From NCBI GenBank assembly GCA_028290545.1, contig JAQGJP010000103.1, positions 1-64,000 of the forward strand: a stretch of 64,000 nucleotides of DNA, read 5' to 3'. This document shows, piece after piece, positions 8,445-16,818 of the stretch. Position numbers and translations under genes: made by a program. The stretch's first letter is position 1; each line of letters starts with the position of its first letter. The notes under the pieces are model-generated. The model was given only the letters and a program-made list of their open reading frames with translations, made no database searches and was not told where the DNA came from. Origin of the DNA: Rhizobium sp. GTDB taxonomy: Bacteria > Pseudomonadota > Alphaproteobacteria > Rhizobiales > Rhizobiaceae.

Positions 8445-9437
8445 ATGACAACCCTCCAGCAGGTTGCCTCTCGTGCGGGCTGTTCGCTTGCAACGGTCTC
8501 GCGCGTCCTGAACCGCACCGGTCCGGTCAGCGACGAGATGGTGCGCAAAGTCCGGCGTGCCGCGGCCGAACTCGGGTATCGTCCGGCAGCAGGACCGTCG
8601 GGTTCGGCAAAACGCCGGCCGGTCATCGGCGTCCTCATCCCCAGCATTACCAACCCTGTCTTTGCCGCCTCCCTGAGCGGCATCCAGAACCGCATGCTGG
8701 TCGCCGGCCACGGTGTCCTGATCGCCCAGTCGGACTATGATCCGGCGCGCGAGGTGGATGCGGTCGCCTCCCTGCTCAACCAGCAGCCGACAGGGCTGAT
8801 CCTCACCGTCTGCGATGCCCATCGCAGCGAAGCCCTCTCGGCGGACCTGCCGCCAACGGTTCTGCTCGGCAATCCGCCGACTGCGCGTTTTCCCGCAGCC
8901 GTGTGCGCTGACAATCGCCAGGTTGGCCGCGACGTCACCGAACATCTTCTCTCTTTCGGCCACCGGCGCATCCTGTTCGTCTCCGGCTATTTCACGGCTT
9001 CCGACCGGGCAAGGCTGCGCTACGTCGGATATTGCGATGCGATGGATGCGACGCGCGTGACCGTGCTGGAAGCCATGCAGATCCCGTTCGTCGACGGGTT
9101 TGAAACGCTCGATCTGTCGGTGACTTTTTCGCGCCTCGCGCCCTCGGCCATCATCGCCTCCAACGACCTTCTGGCGCTTTGCGTCATCGCCGCCGTCAGA
9201 CGCCAGGGTCTGTCGGTGCCGGGCGATATTTCGGTTGTCGGCTTCGACGGCATCGCGATCGGCCTGTTGACCGATCCGGTCCTGACGACGGTGGAAATGG
9301 GGGACGCCACAATGGGCGCCGCGGCCGCATCGCTGCTTTTGGATATGGCCGAAAATGCGGTCGCGCTGCGCCATCTGCAGGTGGCGCACCGGTTGCGCAC
9401 CGGCGGCACGGTGCGCAACATCCGGAACGATGCCTGA
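8445..9437 (+). CDS. LacI-family transcriptional regulator
   Basis: A 330-residue LacI/GalR regulator. The N-terminal helix-turn-helix is TLQQVASRAGCSLATVSRVLN. It is followed by the hinge and a periplasmic-binding-protein-like sensor domain (VIGVLIPSITNPVFAASLSGI, GHRRILFVSG, PSAIIASNDLLAL, DISVVGFDG). ATG 8445 puts the HTH at the usual position; the frame is open further upstream but without family similarity. It is convergent with the ABC-importer operon at 9500-14526 and is its obvious candidate repressor; a possible operator lies at 14605-14618. The inducer is unknown, presumably the imported sugar or its derivative. Confidence 0.9.
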   Translation: MTTLQQVASRAGCSLATVSRVLNRTGPVSDEMVRKVRRAAAELGYRPAAGPSGSAKRRPVIGVLIPSITNPVFAASLSGIQNRMLVAGHGVLIAQSDYDPAREVDAVASLLNQQPTGLILTVCDAHRSEALSADLPPTVLLGNPPTARFPAAVCADNRQVGRDVTEHLLSFGHRRILFVSGYFTASDRARLRYVGYCDAMDATRVTVLEAMQIPFVDGFETLDLSVTFSRLAPSAIIASNDLLALCVIAAVRRQGLSVPGDISVVGFDGIAIGLLTDPVLTTVEMGDATMGAAAASLLLDMAENAVALRHLQVAHRLRTGGTVRNIRNDA

Positions 9438-9452
9438 CGGCGTGCAACGAAA

Positions 9453-9481
9453 AACGGCCGCCACAAGGAGCGGCGGCCGTT
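9453..9481. terminator. bidirectional terminator hairpin
   Basis: AACGGCCGCC (9453-9462) and GGCGGCCGTT (9472-9481) form a perfect 10-bp stem with a 9-nt loop, midway between two convergent genes. It can serve both the LacI-type gene and the binding-protein gene. Confidence 0.75.
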
Positions 9482-9499
9482 CGATGAACTCAGGTCTTT

Positions 9500-10765
9500 T
9501 TAGTTGCGCGGCAGCAGGTCTTCGACACTGGCGGCTGCGTCGGTCAGGGCCTCCTGCGGCGTCGCCGACTGTTCGACCACGCGAGACAGGTTCTCGACGA
9601 TGGTCTGGGTGACCTTGACGCCGTTGCTACCCGGGAAAGCATACCAGGGCGTCATCAGCGGCATCTGCTCGAGGCCGGCACGAAACAGCGGGTTCTCCTT
9701 GTAGAACGTGCCGAGATAGTCCGGCGAAGCGGCCGCCAGCTCGTTGTTCGGAACATAACCGGTGCCGGGAACGACGACCGATGCGCCATAGGGGCCGGCG
9801 GCGAACTTGGCGAACTTCCAGGCGGCGGCCTGCTTGTCGGCATCCCTGGTCAGGATGACCACGGCGTTGCCGCCGGTCGGCAGCTTGCCGTTGACCGGGT
9901 CGATCAGCGGGATATGCGCGGTGCGAAGATCGAATTTGGTGCCGACGTTCTTGATGGTGTTACGAAGCGCACCGGTCGTCTGAAAGGCAATGCCGACCTT
10001 GCCGGCAACGAATGCCTGCTCGCCGGCCTGCTTGGTCAGAACCGGAAGGCCGCCTTCCTTGACCATGCGGTCCAGCACCTCAACGGCCTTCAGGCCTTCG
10101 GGGCCATTGAAGGCGACCTTGCTTTCGTCGTCGCTCAGCATGGTGCCGCCAGCGCCGAACAGCAGCGCGGAGAACATCCAGTCGTCGCCCTGCCAACGGA
10201 AGTCGATGCCTTCATTGCCGTCGCCGAGCGCCTTGATCTTGCCCCCGAGCGCGATCACTTCGTCCCATGTCTTCGGCGGAACGTCCGGATTGCCACCGGC
10301 GGCGCGCACGAGATCGGCATTGTAATACATTATCGGGTTGGACGTGGCGAAGGCGAGCCCCACCTGCTTGCCCTGGACCTGGGCAAGCTTCAGGATGTTT
10401 TCGGAAAAGCCCAGGGCGGCCATATCGCCTTCCTTGGCGACCAGCGGACCGAGATCGACGGCGATGTCGCGCTCGTTCAGCATGCGCAGGCGGTTGAGGC
10501 CGATGAAGGTGACATCGGGCATTTCCGCCGTGCCGGCCTGACGCATGATCGTCTGGATGCCTTCCTCATAGTTCGCCGAAGGATTGGCGAACTCGATCTT
10601 GATATCCGGATTTTCTTCCATGAATTTCTTCGAGATCGTGTCCATCACGTCCTTGAAGAAGCCGGGCATGGGATAGTGGATCGTGAGGGTCGTTTCGGCA
10701 TGAGCCGGGAACGACATGGCCATCGACACCGCGGCGGCGGCGAGGGCCTGCTTGATACGTTTCAT
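9500..10765 (-). CDS. ABC transporter substrate-binding protein (UgpB-like family 1)
   Basis: A 421-residue periplasmic binding protein. It has a Sec signal peptide ending SFPAHA at about residue 23, then a mature domain typical of family 1 solute-binding proteins for oligosaccharides and glycerol-3-phosphate (NPDIKIEFANPSANYEEGIQ, MPDVTFIGLNRL, SNPIMYYNADLVRAAG, PLMTPWYAFPGSNGVK). The start has GGAG 8 nt upstream. It is the last gene of a five-gene operon, 27 bp after the second permease. The phosphodiesterase gene at the head of the operon suggests a phosphorylated polyol or glycerophosphodiester ligand; this is inference. Confidence 0.88.
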   Translation of the reverse strand: MKRIKQALAAAAVSMAMSFPAHAETTLTIHYPMPGFFKDVMDTISKKFMEENPDIKIEFANPSANYEEGIQTIMRQAGTAEMPDVTFIGLNRLRMLNERDIAVDLGPLVAKEGDMAALGFSENILKLAQVQGKQVGLAFATSNPIMYYNADLVRAAGGNPDVPPKTWDEVIALGGKIKALGDGNEGIDFRWQGDDWMFSALLFGAGGTMLSDDESKVAFNGPEGLKAVEVLDRMVKEGGLPVLTKQAGEQAFVAGKVGIAFQTTGALRNTIKNVGTKFDLRTAHIPLIDPVNGKLPTGGNAVVILTRDADKQAAAWKFAKFAAGPYGASVVVPGTGYVPNNELAAASPDYLGTFYKENPLFRAGLEQMPLMTPWYAFPGSNGVKVTQTIVENLSRVVEQSATPQEALTDAAASVEDLLPRN

Positions 10766-10792
10766 CGCATGATCTCCTGGAGTTGCGACCGG

Positions 10793-11626
10793 TCAGCCTT
10801 TGAGACCGGTCATGGTGATACCCTCGACAAAACGCTTCTGCGCGAGCAGGAAGGCGATGACGAGGGGAAGGGTGATGATGAGAGTGGCAGCCATCAGCGC
10901 GCCGTAGTCGTCGCCGGCCTCGGCCGCCCGGAAGAACAACAGCCCGAGGGGCGGTGTCGCGTAGGACTGGTTGGTGACGACGATCAGCGGCCAGAACAGG
11001 TCGTTCCAGTGTGCGACCACCGAGAAGATGGCAAAGGCGGTGACCGCCGGCCAGGCATTGGGCACGATCACGCGCGCCACGATGCCGGCCTCCGACATGC
11101 CATCGAGACGGGCGGCATGGATCAGGTCGTCCGGCATGGCCCGGAAGAACTGCAGGAACAGGAAAATCCCGAACACCGAGATCGAGAACGGCGCCACGAG
11201 TGCCGCGTAGCTGTTGAGCATCGACAGCTTGTCGAATGCAACGTAGAGCGGCAGCGCGGTCGCATGGATCGGGACCAGCAGGCCGAGCATCACCAGCGCC
11301 ATCATGAAACGCGCCGCGCCGAATTTCAGCTTGGCCATGGCATAGGCGCAGGGCACGGCCACCACCACCTGCAGCACCAGGATCACGCCGCAGACGATGA
11401 CCCCGTTCAACAGCAGGTTCTGCATCGACACCCGTGTCAGCGCTTTGGTGAAATTGGCCACATAGGCGAAGTGCTCCGGGATCAGCGACAGCGAGGCGGA
11501 AAAGATTTCGCTCTGGTCCTTGCCGGCCGTCGAGACCATGAAGATGTAGGGCGCAAGGAACATCAGGGCGCCAAGCGACAGCAGCGATAGCCGGAAAAAC
11601 CGTCCAAGCGTCAGGGTCTGGGTCAT
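10793..11626 (-). CDS. ABC transporter inner-membrane permease (UgpE/MalG type)
   Basis: A 277-residue permease with about six membrane segments and the coupling-loop (EAA) motif IHAARLDGMSEAGIVARVIVP, which contacts the ATPase. It belongs to the MalG/UgpE class and pairs with the permease encoded just upstream. The two genes overlap in ATGA, so translation is coupled. The C-terminus (RFVEGITMTGLKG) is typical of MalG-type subunits. Confidence 0.9.
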   Translation of the reverse strand: MTQTLTLGRFFRLSLLSLGALMFLAPYIFMVSTAGKDQSEIFSASLSLIPEHFAYVANFTKALTRVSMQNLLLNGVIVCGVILVLQVVVAVPCAYAMAKLKFGAARFMMALVMLGLLVPIHATALPLYVAFDKLSMLNSYAALVAPFSISVFGIFLFLQFFRAMPDDLIHAARLDGMSEAGIVARVIVPNAWPAVTAFAIFSVVAHWNDLFWPLIVVTNQSYATPPLGLLFFRAAEAGDDYGALMAATLIITLPLVIAFLLAQKRFVEGITMTGLKG

Positions 11627-12537
11627 GTGTAATGCACCTGCCGGTCGAGGAAGCGGTACTGGAGGACCATCAGGACGACGAGGATGGCGAGAAACACGAC
11701 GGTCATTGCCGAAGCGTAGCCGACCCTCAGGAATACGAAGCCTTCCTGATAGATGGTGAACAGCAGCACTTCCGACGCCTTGTTCGGCCCGCCTTCAGTC
11801 AGTGCTTTGACCGTTTCGAACACCTTGACCGAGTTGATGACGCTGATCGTGGTGACGAAAAGCGTGGTCGGTCCGAGCATCGGCCAGGTGACGAGACGGA
11901 AGCGGTCGATGGAAGATTTGACACCGTCGACCTCGGCCGCCGAATAAAGCTCCCGGGGAATGGCCGTGAGGCCCGCCAGAAACAGCACCATGTTGAAGCC
12001 GACCGACTGCCAGATGCCGATGATCGAAAGGCCGTAGATCACCGTGCTCGACGCACCGAGCCAGTTCGGGCCGGGAATGCGCATGAGTGCGAGAAAGGTG
12101 TTGAGCGGGCCGATGCTCGGATGGAACAGGTACTGCCAGACCGTCGCCATGGCGACGAGCAGCGAGGCGACAGGCAGAAAGTAGACCGTGCGGAAAAAGT
12201 CGCGGCCGCGCGGTTCGGACTCGATCAGCAACGCGATGCCGAGACCAAGAAAGATCGACACCGGCGTCACGATCGCGGTGTAGACGGTGGTGTTCCACAA
12301 CGAGCGGCGAAAGGTCCGGTCGCCGATCAGCTCGGCATAATTTTCCAGGCCGACGAAACGGAAGCTGCCGTAGCCAAGTTCGAAATCGGTAAAGCCGAGC
12401 ACGATCACGGCGATGGTCGGAAGCACGATGAACAGCAGCATCAGGGCAATGGCGGGCGCGGCGAGCAGCCAGGCGACCTGTGCTTCGCGCCGGCCTGCCG
12501 TATCGACGGCGGTGAAGGGCAGCGCGACGTCAGCCAT
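11623..12537 (-). CDS. ABC transporter inner-membrane permease (UgpA/MalF type)
   Basis: A permease of about 304 residues with six membrane segments and the coupling loop SAAEVDGVKSSIDRFRLVTWP. ATG 12537 is chosen because GGGAG lies 7 nt upstream and the protein then starts MADVALPF with the usual short cytoplasmic tail. It overlaps the ATPase gene by 8 bp. It forms the membrane channel with the next gene product. Confidence 0.9.
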   Translation of the reverse strand: MADVALPFTAVDTAGRREAQVAWLLAAPAIALMLLFIVLPTIAVIVLGFTDFELGYGSFRFVGLENYAELIGDRTFRRSLWNTTVYTAIVTPVSIFLGLGIALLIESEPRGRDFFRTVYFLPVASLLVAMATVWQYLFHPSIGPLNTFLALMRIPGPNWLGASSTVIYGLSIIGIWQSVGFNMVLFLAGLTAIPRELYSAAEVDGVKSSIDRFRLVTWPMLGPTTLFVTTISVINSVKVFETVKALTEGGPNKASEVLLFTIYQEGFVFLRVGYASAMTVVFLAILVVLMVLQYRFLDRQVHYT

Positions 12538-13693
12538 GAGCGCTCTCCCGCAGAACGGCGGAAACCGGCGCAGCCGGCAGGCGGCGACCATCCTCGGCAA
12601 ACAGCATCACGTGCGCCGGGTCCATGTCGAGGCCGATCGGCTGGCCGGCAACAAGTCCGCGCGCTTCGCCGGGCGCGACCTTGGCGAGCATTGTCTCACC
12701 GATGGCTGCGAGCTTGGCAAACACGATGACCTCGGATCCCAGAAACTCCAGACGTTCGACGCGGGCGGCCAGTCCGCCCTGCCCTTCGGCGCGAAGCCGC
12801 ACGAATTCCGGACGAACGCCGAGTGTGACGCTTGCTTCGCCCGCGGCATCCGACGAAGACGCGAGACGCAGCGCGCCGAACTGGACGAGGCCGTGCGCGT
12901 CTTTCTTGCCCGGCAGAAGGTTGATGCGGGGCTGGCCGATGAAACGGGCGACCTCAAGATGGCTGGGATCGTCGTAGATCACCTGGGGGGCGGCCAGTTG
13001 CAGGAGATTGCCGCCGATCATAACGGCCACCCGGTCGGCCATCGACAGGGCTTCCGACTGATCGTGCGTGACATAGAGCGTCGGCACGCCGGCGCGCCGA
13101 TGCAGCTCGACAATCTCGCCACGGGCGTGGACGCGCAGATTGGCGTCGAGGTTGGAGAGCGGCTCGTCCATCAGGAACACGCTCGGATTGCGCACCATGG
13201 CGCGGGCAAGAGCGACCCGCTGGCGCTGGCCGCCGGACATCTGTCCCGGCTTGCGGTCGAGCAGGTGGTCGATCTTCAGCGATATGGCCATGGCCTGGAC
13301 CTGCCGCTGGATATCGGCGCAGATCTGGCGCTGGCCCGGCAGCAGCGTGCCGATGAACGGTAGCCGTTGCGTGCCGGTCAGCCGGCGCATGGCCAGTGGC
13401 ACGGCGATGTTCTGGCCGGCGGTCAGATGTGGATAGAGCGCATAGGATTGAAACACCATGGCGATGTTGCGATCGGCGGCGGTCAGTTGCGACATCTCGC
13501 GGTTGCCGATGCGGATTTCTCCGCCGTCGGCATGATCGAGACCGGCGACGATGCGCAGCAGCGTGCTCTTGCCGCAGCCGGACGGGCCGACCAGCGCGAT
13601 GAACTCACCGGCTTCGGCCGTCAGCGACACGCCCTTGAGGATGGCGTTGCCGGCAAAGGATTTGCGGATGTCATGCAGCGAAAAGACGCTCAT
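12530..13693 (-). CDS. ABC transporter ATP-binding protein (UgpC/MsmK type)
   Basis: A 387-residue ATPase that energises the importer. Motifs: Walker A GPSGCGKST, Q-loop MVFQSYALYPH, signature MSGGQRQR, Walker B VFLMDEPLSNLD and H-loop YVTHD. A C-terminal OB-type regulatory region follows from about residue 270. The region between Q-loop and signature is about 25 residues longer than in the closest families I know (RRLTGTQRLPFIGTLLPGQR), a small unusual insertion. The start overlaps the phosphoesterase stop in ATGA. Confidence 0.9.
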   Translation of the reverse strand: MSVFSLHDIRKSFAGNAILKGVSLTAEAGEFIALVGPSGCGKSTLLRIVAGLDHADGGEIRIGNREMSQLTAADRNIAMVFQSYALYPHLTAGQNIAVPLAMRRLTGTQRLPFIGTLLPGQRQICADIQRQVQAMAISLKIDHLLDRKPGQMSGGQRQRVALARAMVRNPSVFLMDEPLSNLDANLRVHARGEIVELHRRAGVPTLYVTHDQSEALSMADRVAVMIGGNLLQLAAPQVIYDDPSHLEVARFIGQPRINLLPGKKDAHGLVQFGALRLASSSDAAGEASVTLGVRPEFVRLRAEGQGGLAARVERLEFLGSEVIVFAKLAAIGETMLAKVAPGEARGLVAGQPIGLDMDPAHVMLFAEDGRRLPAAPVSAVLRESAHG

Positions 13694-14526
13694 TGCGCCG
13701 CCTCCGGCACCTGTTTGGGGACGGAGCGCGGATAGACCTCATGGACCACATCGTCGATGAAATACGGGGTCAACGCGGGCAGCGGGACGATCTCGCTCGA
13801 GACATCCTCACCGAGCCTATGGATGACGGCGCCGACCACCCGCTCGCCCGGCATTTCCCGCTCCAGCGTATCAATGATGAACGCCGACGACGGGCCCCAG
13901 ACGAGCGCGGTGTTTTCGAACGCGCCCTTCCAGGTCCAGTGCAGGTGACCGCTGGCGAAAAGCGCCACATCATGCGCTGCGAACAGGTCGTAGAGGCGGC
14001 GGCGCGGTGCCGGGCGGATGCTCCAGTAACCGGTATCGCCTTCATGGGCGTGATCGACGAACAGCGGCTTGTGGGTGAAGATCGCAACGCGGCGGCCGTC
14101 TCGCGCTGCCAGAGTGTCGGCGAGCCAGGCAAATTGCGCCTCTTCCTCGCTGTCGTCCTGGCCGAACAGCAGGCCATTCAGCCCGATCAGCCGCCAGTTG
14201 CCATGGTCCGACACCCAGCGGTCAGGCCCGACCAGGCGGCGCCAGCGTTCCAGCCGGACGGTGTCCACCGGCTGGCCGGAGCCCGGCAGATGGCCGACAT
14301 CGTGGTTTCCCGGCACGATCAGCACCGGCACGGGAAGCTGGCGCATCAGGTCCATCGAAAAGGTGATGTCGTCTTCCTGATCGGCACCATCAACCGTCAG
14401 GTCGCCAGTATGAATGACAAGATCCGCACCGGTCTGCACGATCCAGGCCCGCAGAGGTTCCCAATTGCCGTTAAAATGCGGCTTGCTGGGGCTGAGGTGG
14501 GTATCAGTGATCTGGATGATCTTCAT
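13690..14526 (-). CDS. metallophosphoesterase (CpdA/GpdQ-like phosphodiesterase)
   Basis: A 278-residue calcineurin-like phosphoesterase, the first gene of the importer operon. Metal-binding motifs are complete: Asp8-x-His10 (ITDTHL), HTGDL, PGNHD, FTHKP and SGHLH. There is no signal peptide, so it acts in the cytoplasm. ATG 14526 follows GGAGA 8 nt upstream; an in-frame ATG at 14553 lacks a good site. Class III enzymes of this type hydrolyse cyclic nucleotides or glycerophosphodiesters. Its place beside a UgpBAEC-like importer makes cleavage of an imported phosphodiester the best guess. Confidence 0.85.
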   Translation of the reverse strand: MKIIQITDTHLSPSKPHFNGNWEPLRAWIVQTGADLVIHTGDLTVDGADQEDDITFSMDLMRQLPVPVLIVPGNHDVGHLPGSGQPVDTVRLERWRRLVGPDRWVSDHGNWRLIGLNGLLFGQDDSEEEAQFAWLADTLAARDGRRVAIFTHKPLFVDHAHEGDTGYWSIRPAPRRRLYDLFAAHDVALFASGHLHWTWKGAFENTALVWGPSSAFIIDTLEREMPGERVVGAVIHRLGEDVSSEIVPLPALTPYFIDDVVHEVYPRSVPKQVPEAAQ

Positions 14527-14604
14527 CGTGCATTCTCCGCAAAGGCTTTGCAACGCGCCGGAGAGTGACCCGGCGCTTTCGCAGCCTCTGTAGTGCGCGC
14601 ATAT

Positions 14605-14618
14605 GTCAGTCGATTGAC
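14605..14618. promoter_or_regulatory. candidate LacI-type operator
   Basis: GTCAGTCGATTGAC is a near-perfect 14-bp palindrome (one mismatched pair) with a central CG, as is usual for LacI/GalR operators. It lies 79 bp upstream of the first gene of the importer operon. The local LacI-family protein is the natural candidate to bind it. No second copy was noticed. Confidence 0.4.
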
Positions 14619-14780
14619 GGCGTTTTCAGGTGATTTTCAGATTTGTCATATAGCCGATAAGATTCGCGGAAATCCGCGCGCGATGTGGTGGCCAAGGCCT
14701 CTCGTCGGGCCTGACCTCCTCGGACGGTGCTGTCACGTTGTTTTCGGCTTAACCCTTGACTGGTAGATCGGGCTGTAAGC

Positions 14781-14972
14781 TTGCCGACTGTCAGTTATAA
14801 GAATCATCGCTTTCCGCCAGAGATCATCGCCCAGGCCGTTTGGCTCTATTTCCGCTTTCCACTGAGCCTGCGATTGGTCGAGGAAATGCTGTTGGAGCGC
14901 GGTATCATTGTTTGTTATGAAACCATCCGCCGATGGGGCCAGAAATTAAGGGAGAACGAAGCAAAAACATAG
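14781..14972 (+). pseudogene. 5' fragment of an IS6-family transposase
   Basis: Sixty-three residues match the N-terminus of IS6/IS26-type transposases: SYKNHRFPPEIIAQAVWLYF, FPLSLRLVEEMLLERGI and YETIRRWGQK. The frame stops just after, before any of the DDE catalytic residues. The left end of the element probably lies near 14720-14735, judging from distance to the start. The 3' end of a similar transposase occurs at 49514-49731 in the same orientation. Confidence 0.8.
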
Positions 14973-15067
14973 AAGCCAATTGAGCCTCGTCCTCGATCGC
15001 GTTTGAGGTCTCCGATGACGGCGACTTCCGGCAAAGAATGCATGTTCAGTCCATGTCGGAGATTTCC

Positions 15068-16081
15068 ATGCTAAAATCTGTTCTACCCGCTTTGCTGCTT
15101 GCCGCCCTTTCGATTTCCGCCGCGTAAGCTGCTGACGCCATCGGCTTCAAAGAGACCCAACTGCCGGATGCGAGCGGCGATCGACCACTGCACGTCAGTA
15201 TCTGGTATCCGACCGGCGACGTCGGCCCGGTCGGCGAAAACGGTGTCTTTTATGGTGTGCCCGCTATCAAGGATGCCAAGCTAGTCGGCAATGCACACCC
15301 ACTGGTCGTTCTTTCTCACGGGTATGGTGGCAGTTGGCGAAACCTGAATTGGCTGGCGGGGGAACTCGTTCATCAAGGATATGTCGTCGCAGCGCCGGAC
15401 CACCCAGGAACGACGACTTTTGATAAATTTCCGGCACAGGCGGCCAAGCTCTGGGAACGCCCCCATGATCTTAGTCGGGTGATTGACGCTCTGACAGGGG
15501 ATCCATCTTTGGCCGGTGCGATCGAACCGGCTCGCATCGCGGCCATCGGCCATTCTCTCGGAGGGTGGACGGTCACCGCTCTTGGCGGCGCGCGCTTCAG
15601 CACTGACCGGTTCGCGCAAGACTGCAAGATGCATCCAATCCCGCGCACGTGCGGCCTTTCCGTCGAACTCGGTATTGCACAGGGTCATGACAACCAGCTG
15701 GATGGTGATCTGAGCGACGCAAGAATTGGCGCGATCGTCTCTCTCGATCTGGGGCTTGCACGTGGCTTCACGCCAGAAAACCTGGCAGCCTTCCCTGTGC
15801 CAGCGCTGATCATCGGTGCAGGTGTGGATATCGGCGACCTTCCGGCAAAGCTCGAGTCTGGATACCTTGCCGCCGATCTTCCCAAGGCGACCTCCAGCTA
15901 TGTCGAGATTCCGGACGCGATGCATTTCAGCTTCATGCAGGTTTGCAAACCGGGAGCGGTTGAACTGATCGAGGAAGAGACACCGGGCGATGGCGTCGTC
16001 TGCAAGGATGAGGGTCGAGGGCAGCCGCTCTTATCGCAAACGCGCCATGAAGCAGCGGTAATCTTGCGTCACGATTGTTGA
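15068..16081 (+). pseudogene. secreted alpha/beta hydrolase with a stop codon in its signal peptide
   Basis: From ATG 15068 the frame encodes a clear signal peptide (LKSVLPALLLAALSISAA) and then TAA at 15125-15127. Immediately after, the same frame continues with AADAIGFKETQLPDASGDRPL and a complete hydrolase of the dienelactone-hydrolase/PAF-acetylhydrolase-like group: LVVLSHGYGGSWRN, APDHPGTT, AAIGHSLGGWT with the nucleophile Ser, and DAMHFSFMQVC with the catalytic His. A GTG at 15257 could start a shorter protein lacking export and the first strands. The nonsense codon makes this a pseudogene unless it is a sequencing error. The C-terminal tail after VCKDEG also looks atypical. Confidence 0.8.
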
Positions 16082-16085
16082 CAAT
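16074..16085. promoter_or_regulatory. GntR-type operator ATTGTTGACAAT (copy 1)
   Basis: A perfect copy of the 12-mer, inside the longer palindrome GATTGTTGACAATC, 41 bp before the GntR regulator's start. It overlaps the stop of the broken hydrolase gene. FadR-type GntR regulators commonly bind ATTGT-NN-ACAAT. The same sequence recurs at 27961, and variants at 32736 and 37624. Confidence 0.7.
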
Positions 16086-16126
16086 CTACATTCTACATAT
16101 TACCACTCCTTTCAAAGGGGAGAGCA

Positions 16127-16798
16127 ATGACAATCAACGAATTTGCTGTTCTCCGGTCGAATTCACTGCCGATGCTGCTGGAACAGGAAATCGAGCGCGT
16201 CATTCTCGGCGGCGGGTTTGCGCCCGGGGACCACATCAACGAGAAGGAACTGGCGCTACGCTTTGGCATCAGCCGCGGCCCGGTACGCGAGGCGCTGCGG
16301 TCGCTTGATTCTTCGGGGCTTGTCGAACAGGTCCCGAACCGGGGAGTCTTTGTCCGTACGCTGACCGCCGCACAAGCCGCCGATGTTTATGATGTCCGTG
16401 CTGTACTTTTTGGCTTCGCCGGAAAGCTGCTGGCAGAGCGTATCACGGATGAGGAGATCGCGAAGCTCAAGGCGTTTATCGCGGATATGGACGCCATCGT
16501 CGCAGCCGACGATTTCGAAGCCTACGTAAAAATCAACTTTGCCTTCCACGAATTCATTGTCGTCGGAACCGGCAATCCGACCCTGGCCCAGCAATATTTG
16601 ACGCTAGTCAAGCAACTCCGGCTCTACCGTGCCCGCAACCTCATGCTCAGCGATTCAATGCATGCCTCCCATCAGGAGCACCATGCCATGGTGGATGCCG
16701 TTGCCGCACGCGATCCGGCCAGGGCGCTTGCTGCCCATACCCGGCACGTTGAGGCAGCCAAGGTGCGGCTGATGACGACGACCCCGGACCTCAAATAA
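16127..16798 (+). CDS. GntR-family regulator (FadR/FCD subfamily)
   Basis: A 223-residue regulator. The N-terminal winged helix reads IERVILGGGFAPGDHINEKE and LALRFGISRGPVREALRSL. The C-terminal all-helical FCD domain carries the usual metal/ligand residues (the Asp in YDVRAVLFG, His in NFAFHEFIV, HQEHHAMVDAV and HTRHVE). FCD regulators sense organic acids. GGGGAGAG precedes the ATG. It heads a long plus-strand operon of MmgE/PrpD, TctCBA, SDR and ChrA-like genes, and a perfect operator lies just upstream, so autoregulation is likely. Confidence 0.92.
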   Translation: MTINEFAVLRSNSLPMLLEQEIERVILGGGFAPGDHINEKELALRFGISRGPVREALRSLDSSGLVEQVPNRGVFVRTLTAAQAADVYDVRAVLFGFAGKLLAERITDEEIAKLKAFIADMDAIVAADDFEAYVKINFAFHEFIVVGTGNPTLAQQYLTLVKQLRLYRARNLMLSDSMHASHQEHHAMVDAVAARDPARALAAHTRHVEAAKVRLMTTTPDLK

Positions 16799-16818
16799 CC
16801 CATCAGGAGATTGAACGC

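Noticed and set aside
9914..11590. A 558-codon open frame on the plus strand opposite the binding-protein and permease genes
   Set aside because: It is low in hydrophobic residues and rich in His, Arg and Glu, as expected for the antisense of G+C-rich permease genes, which are unmistakable on the minus strand.
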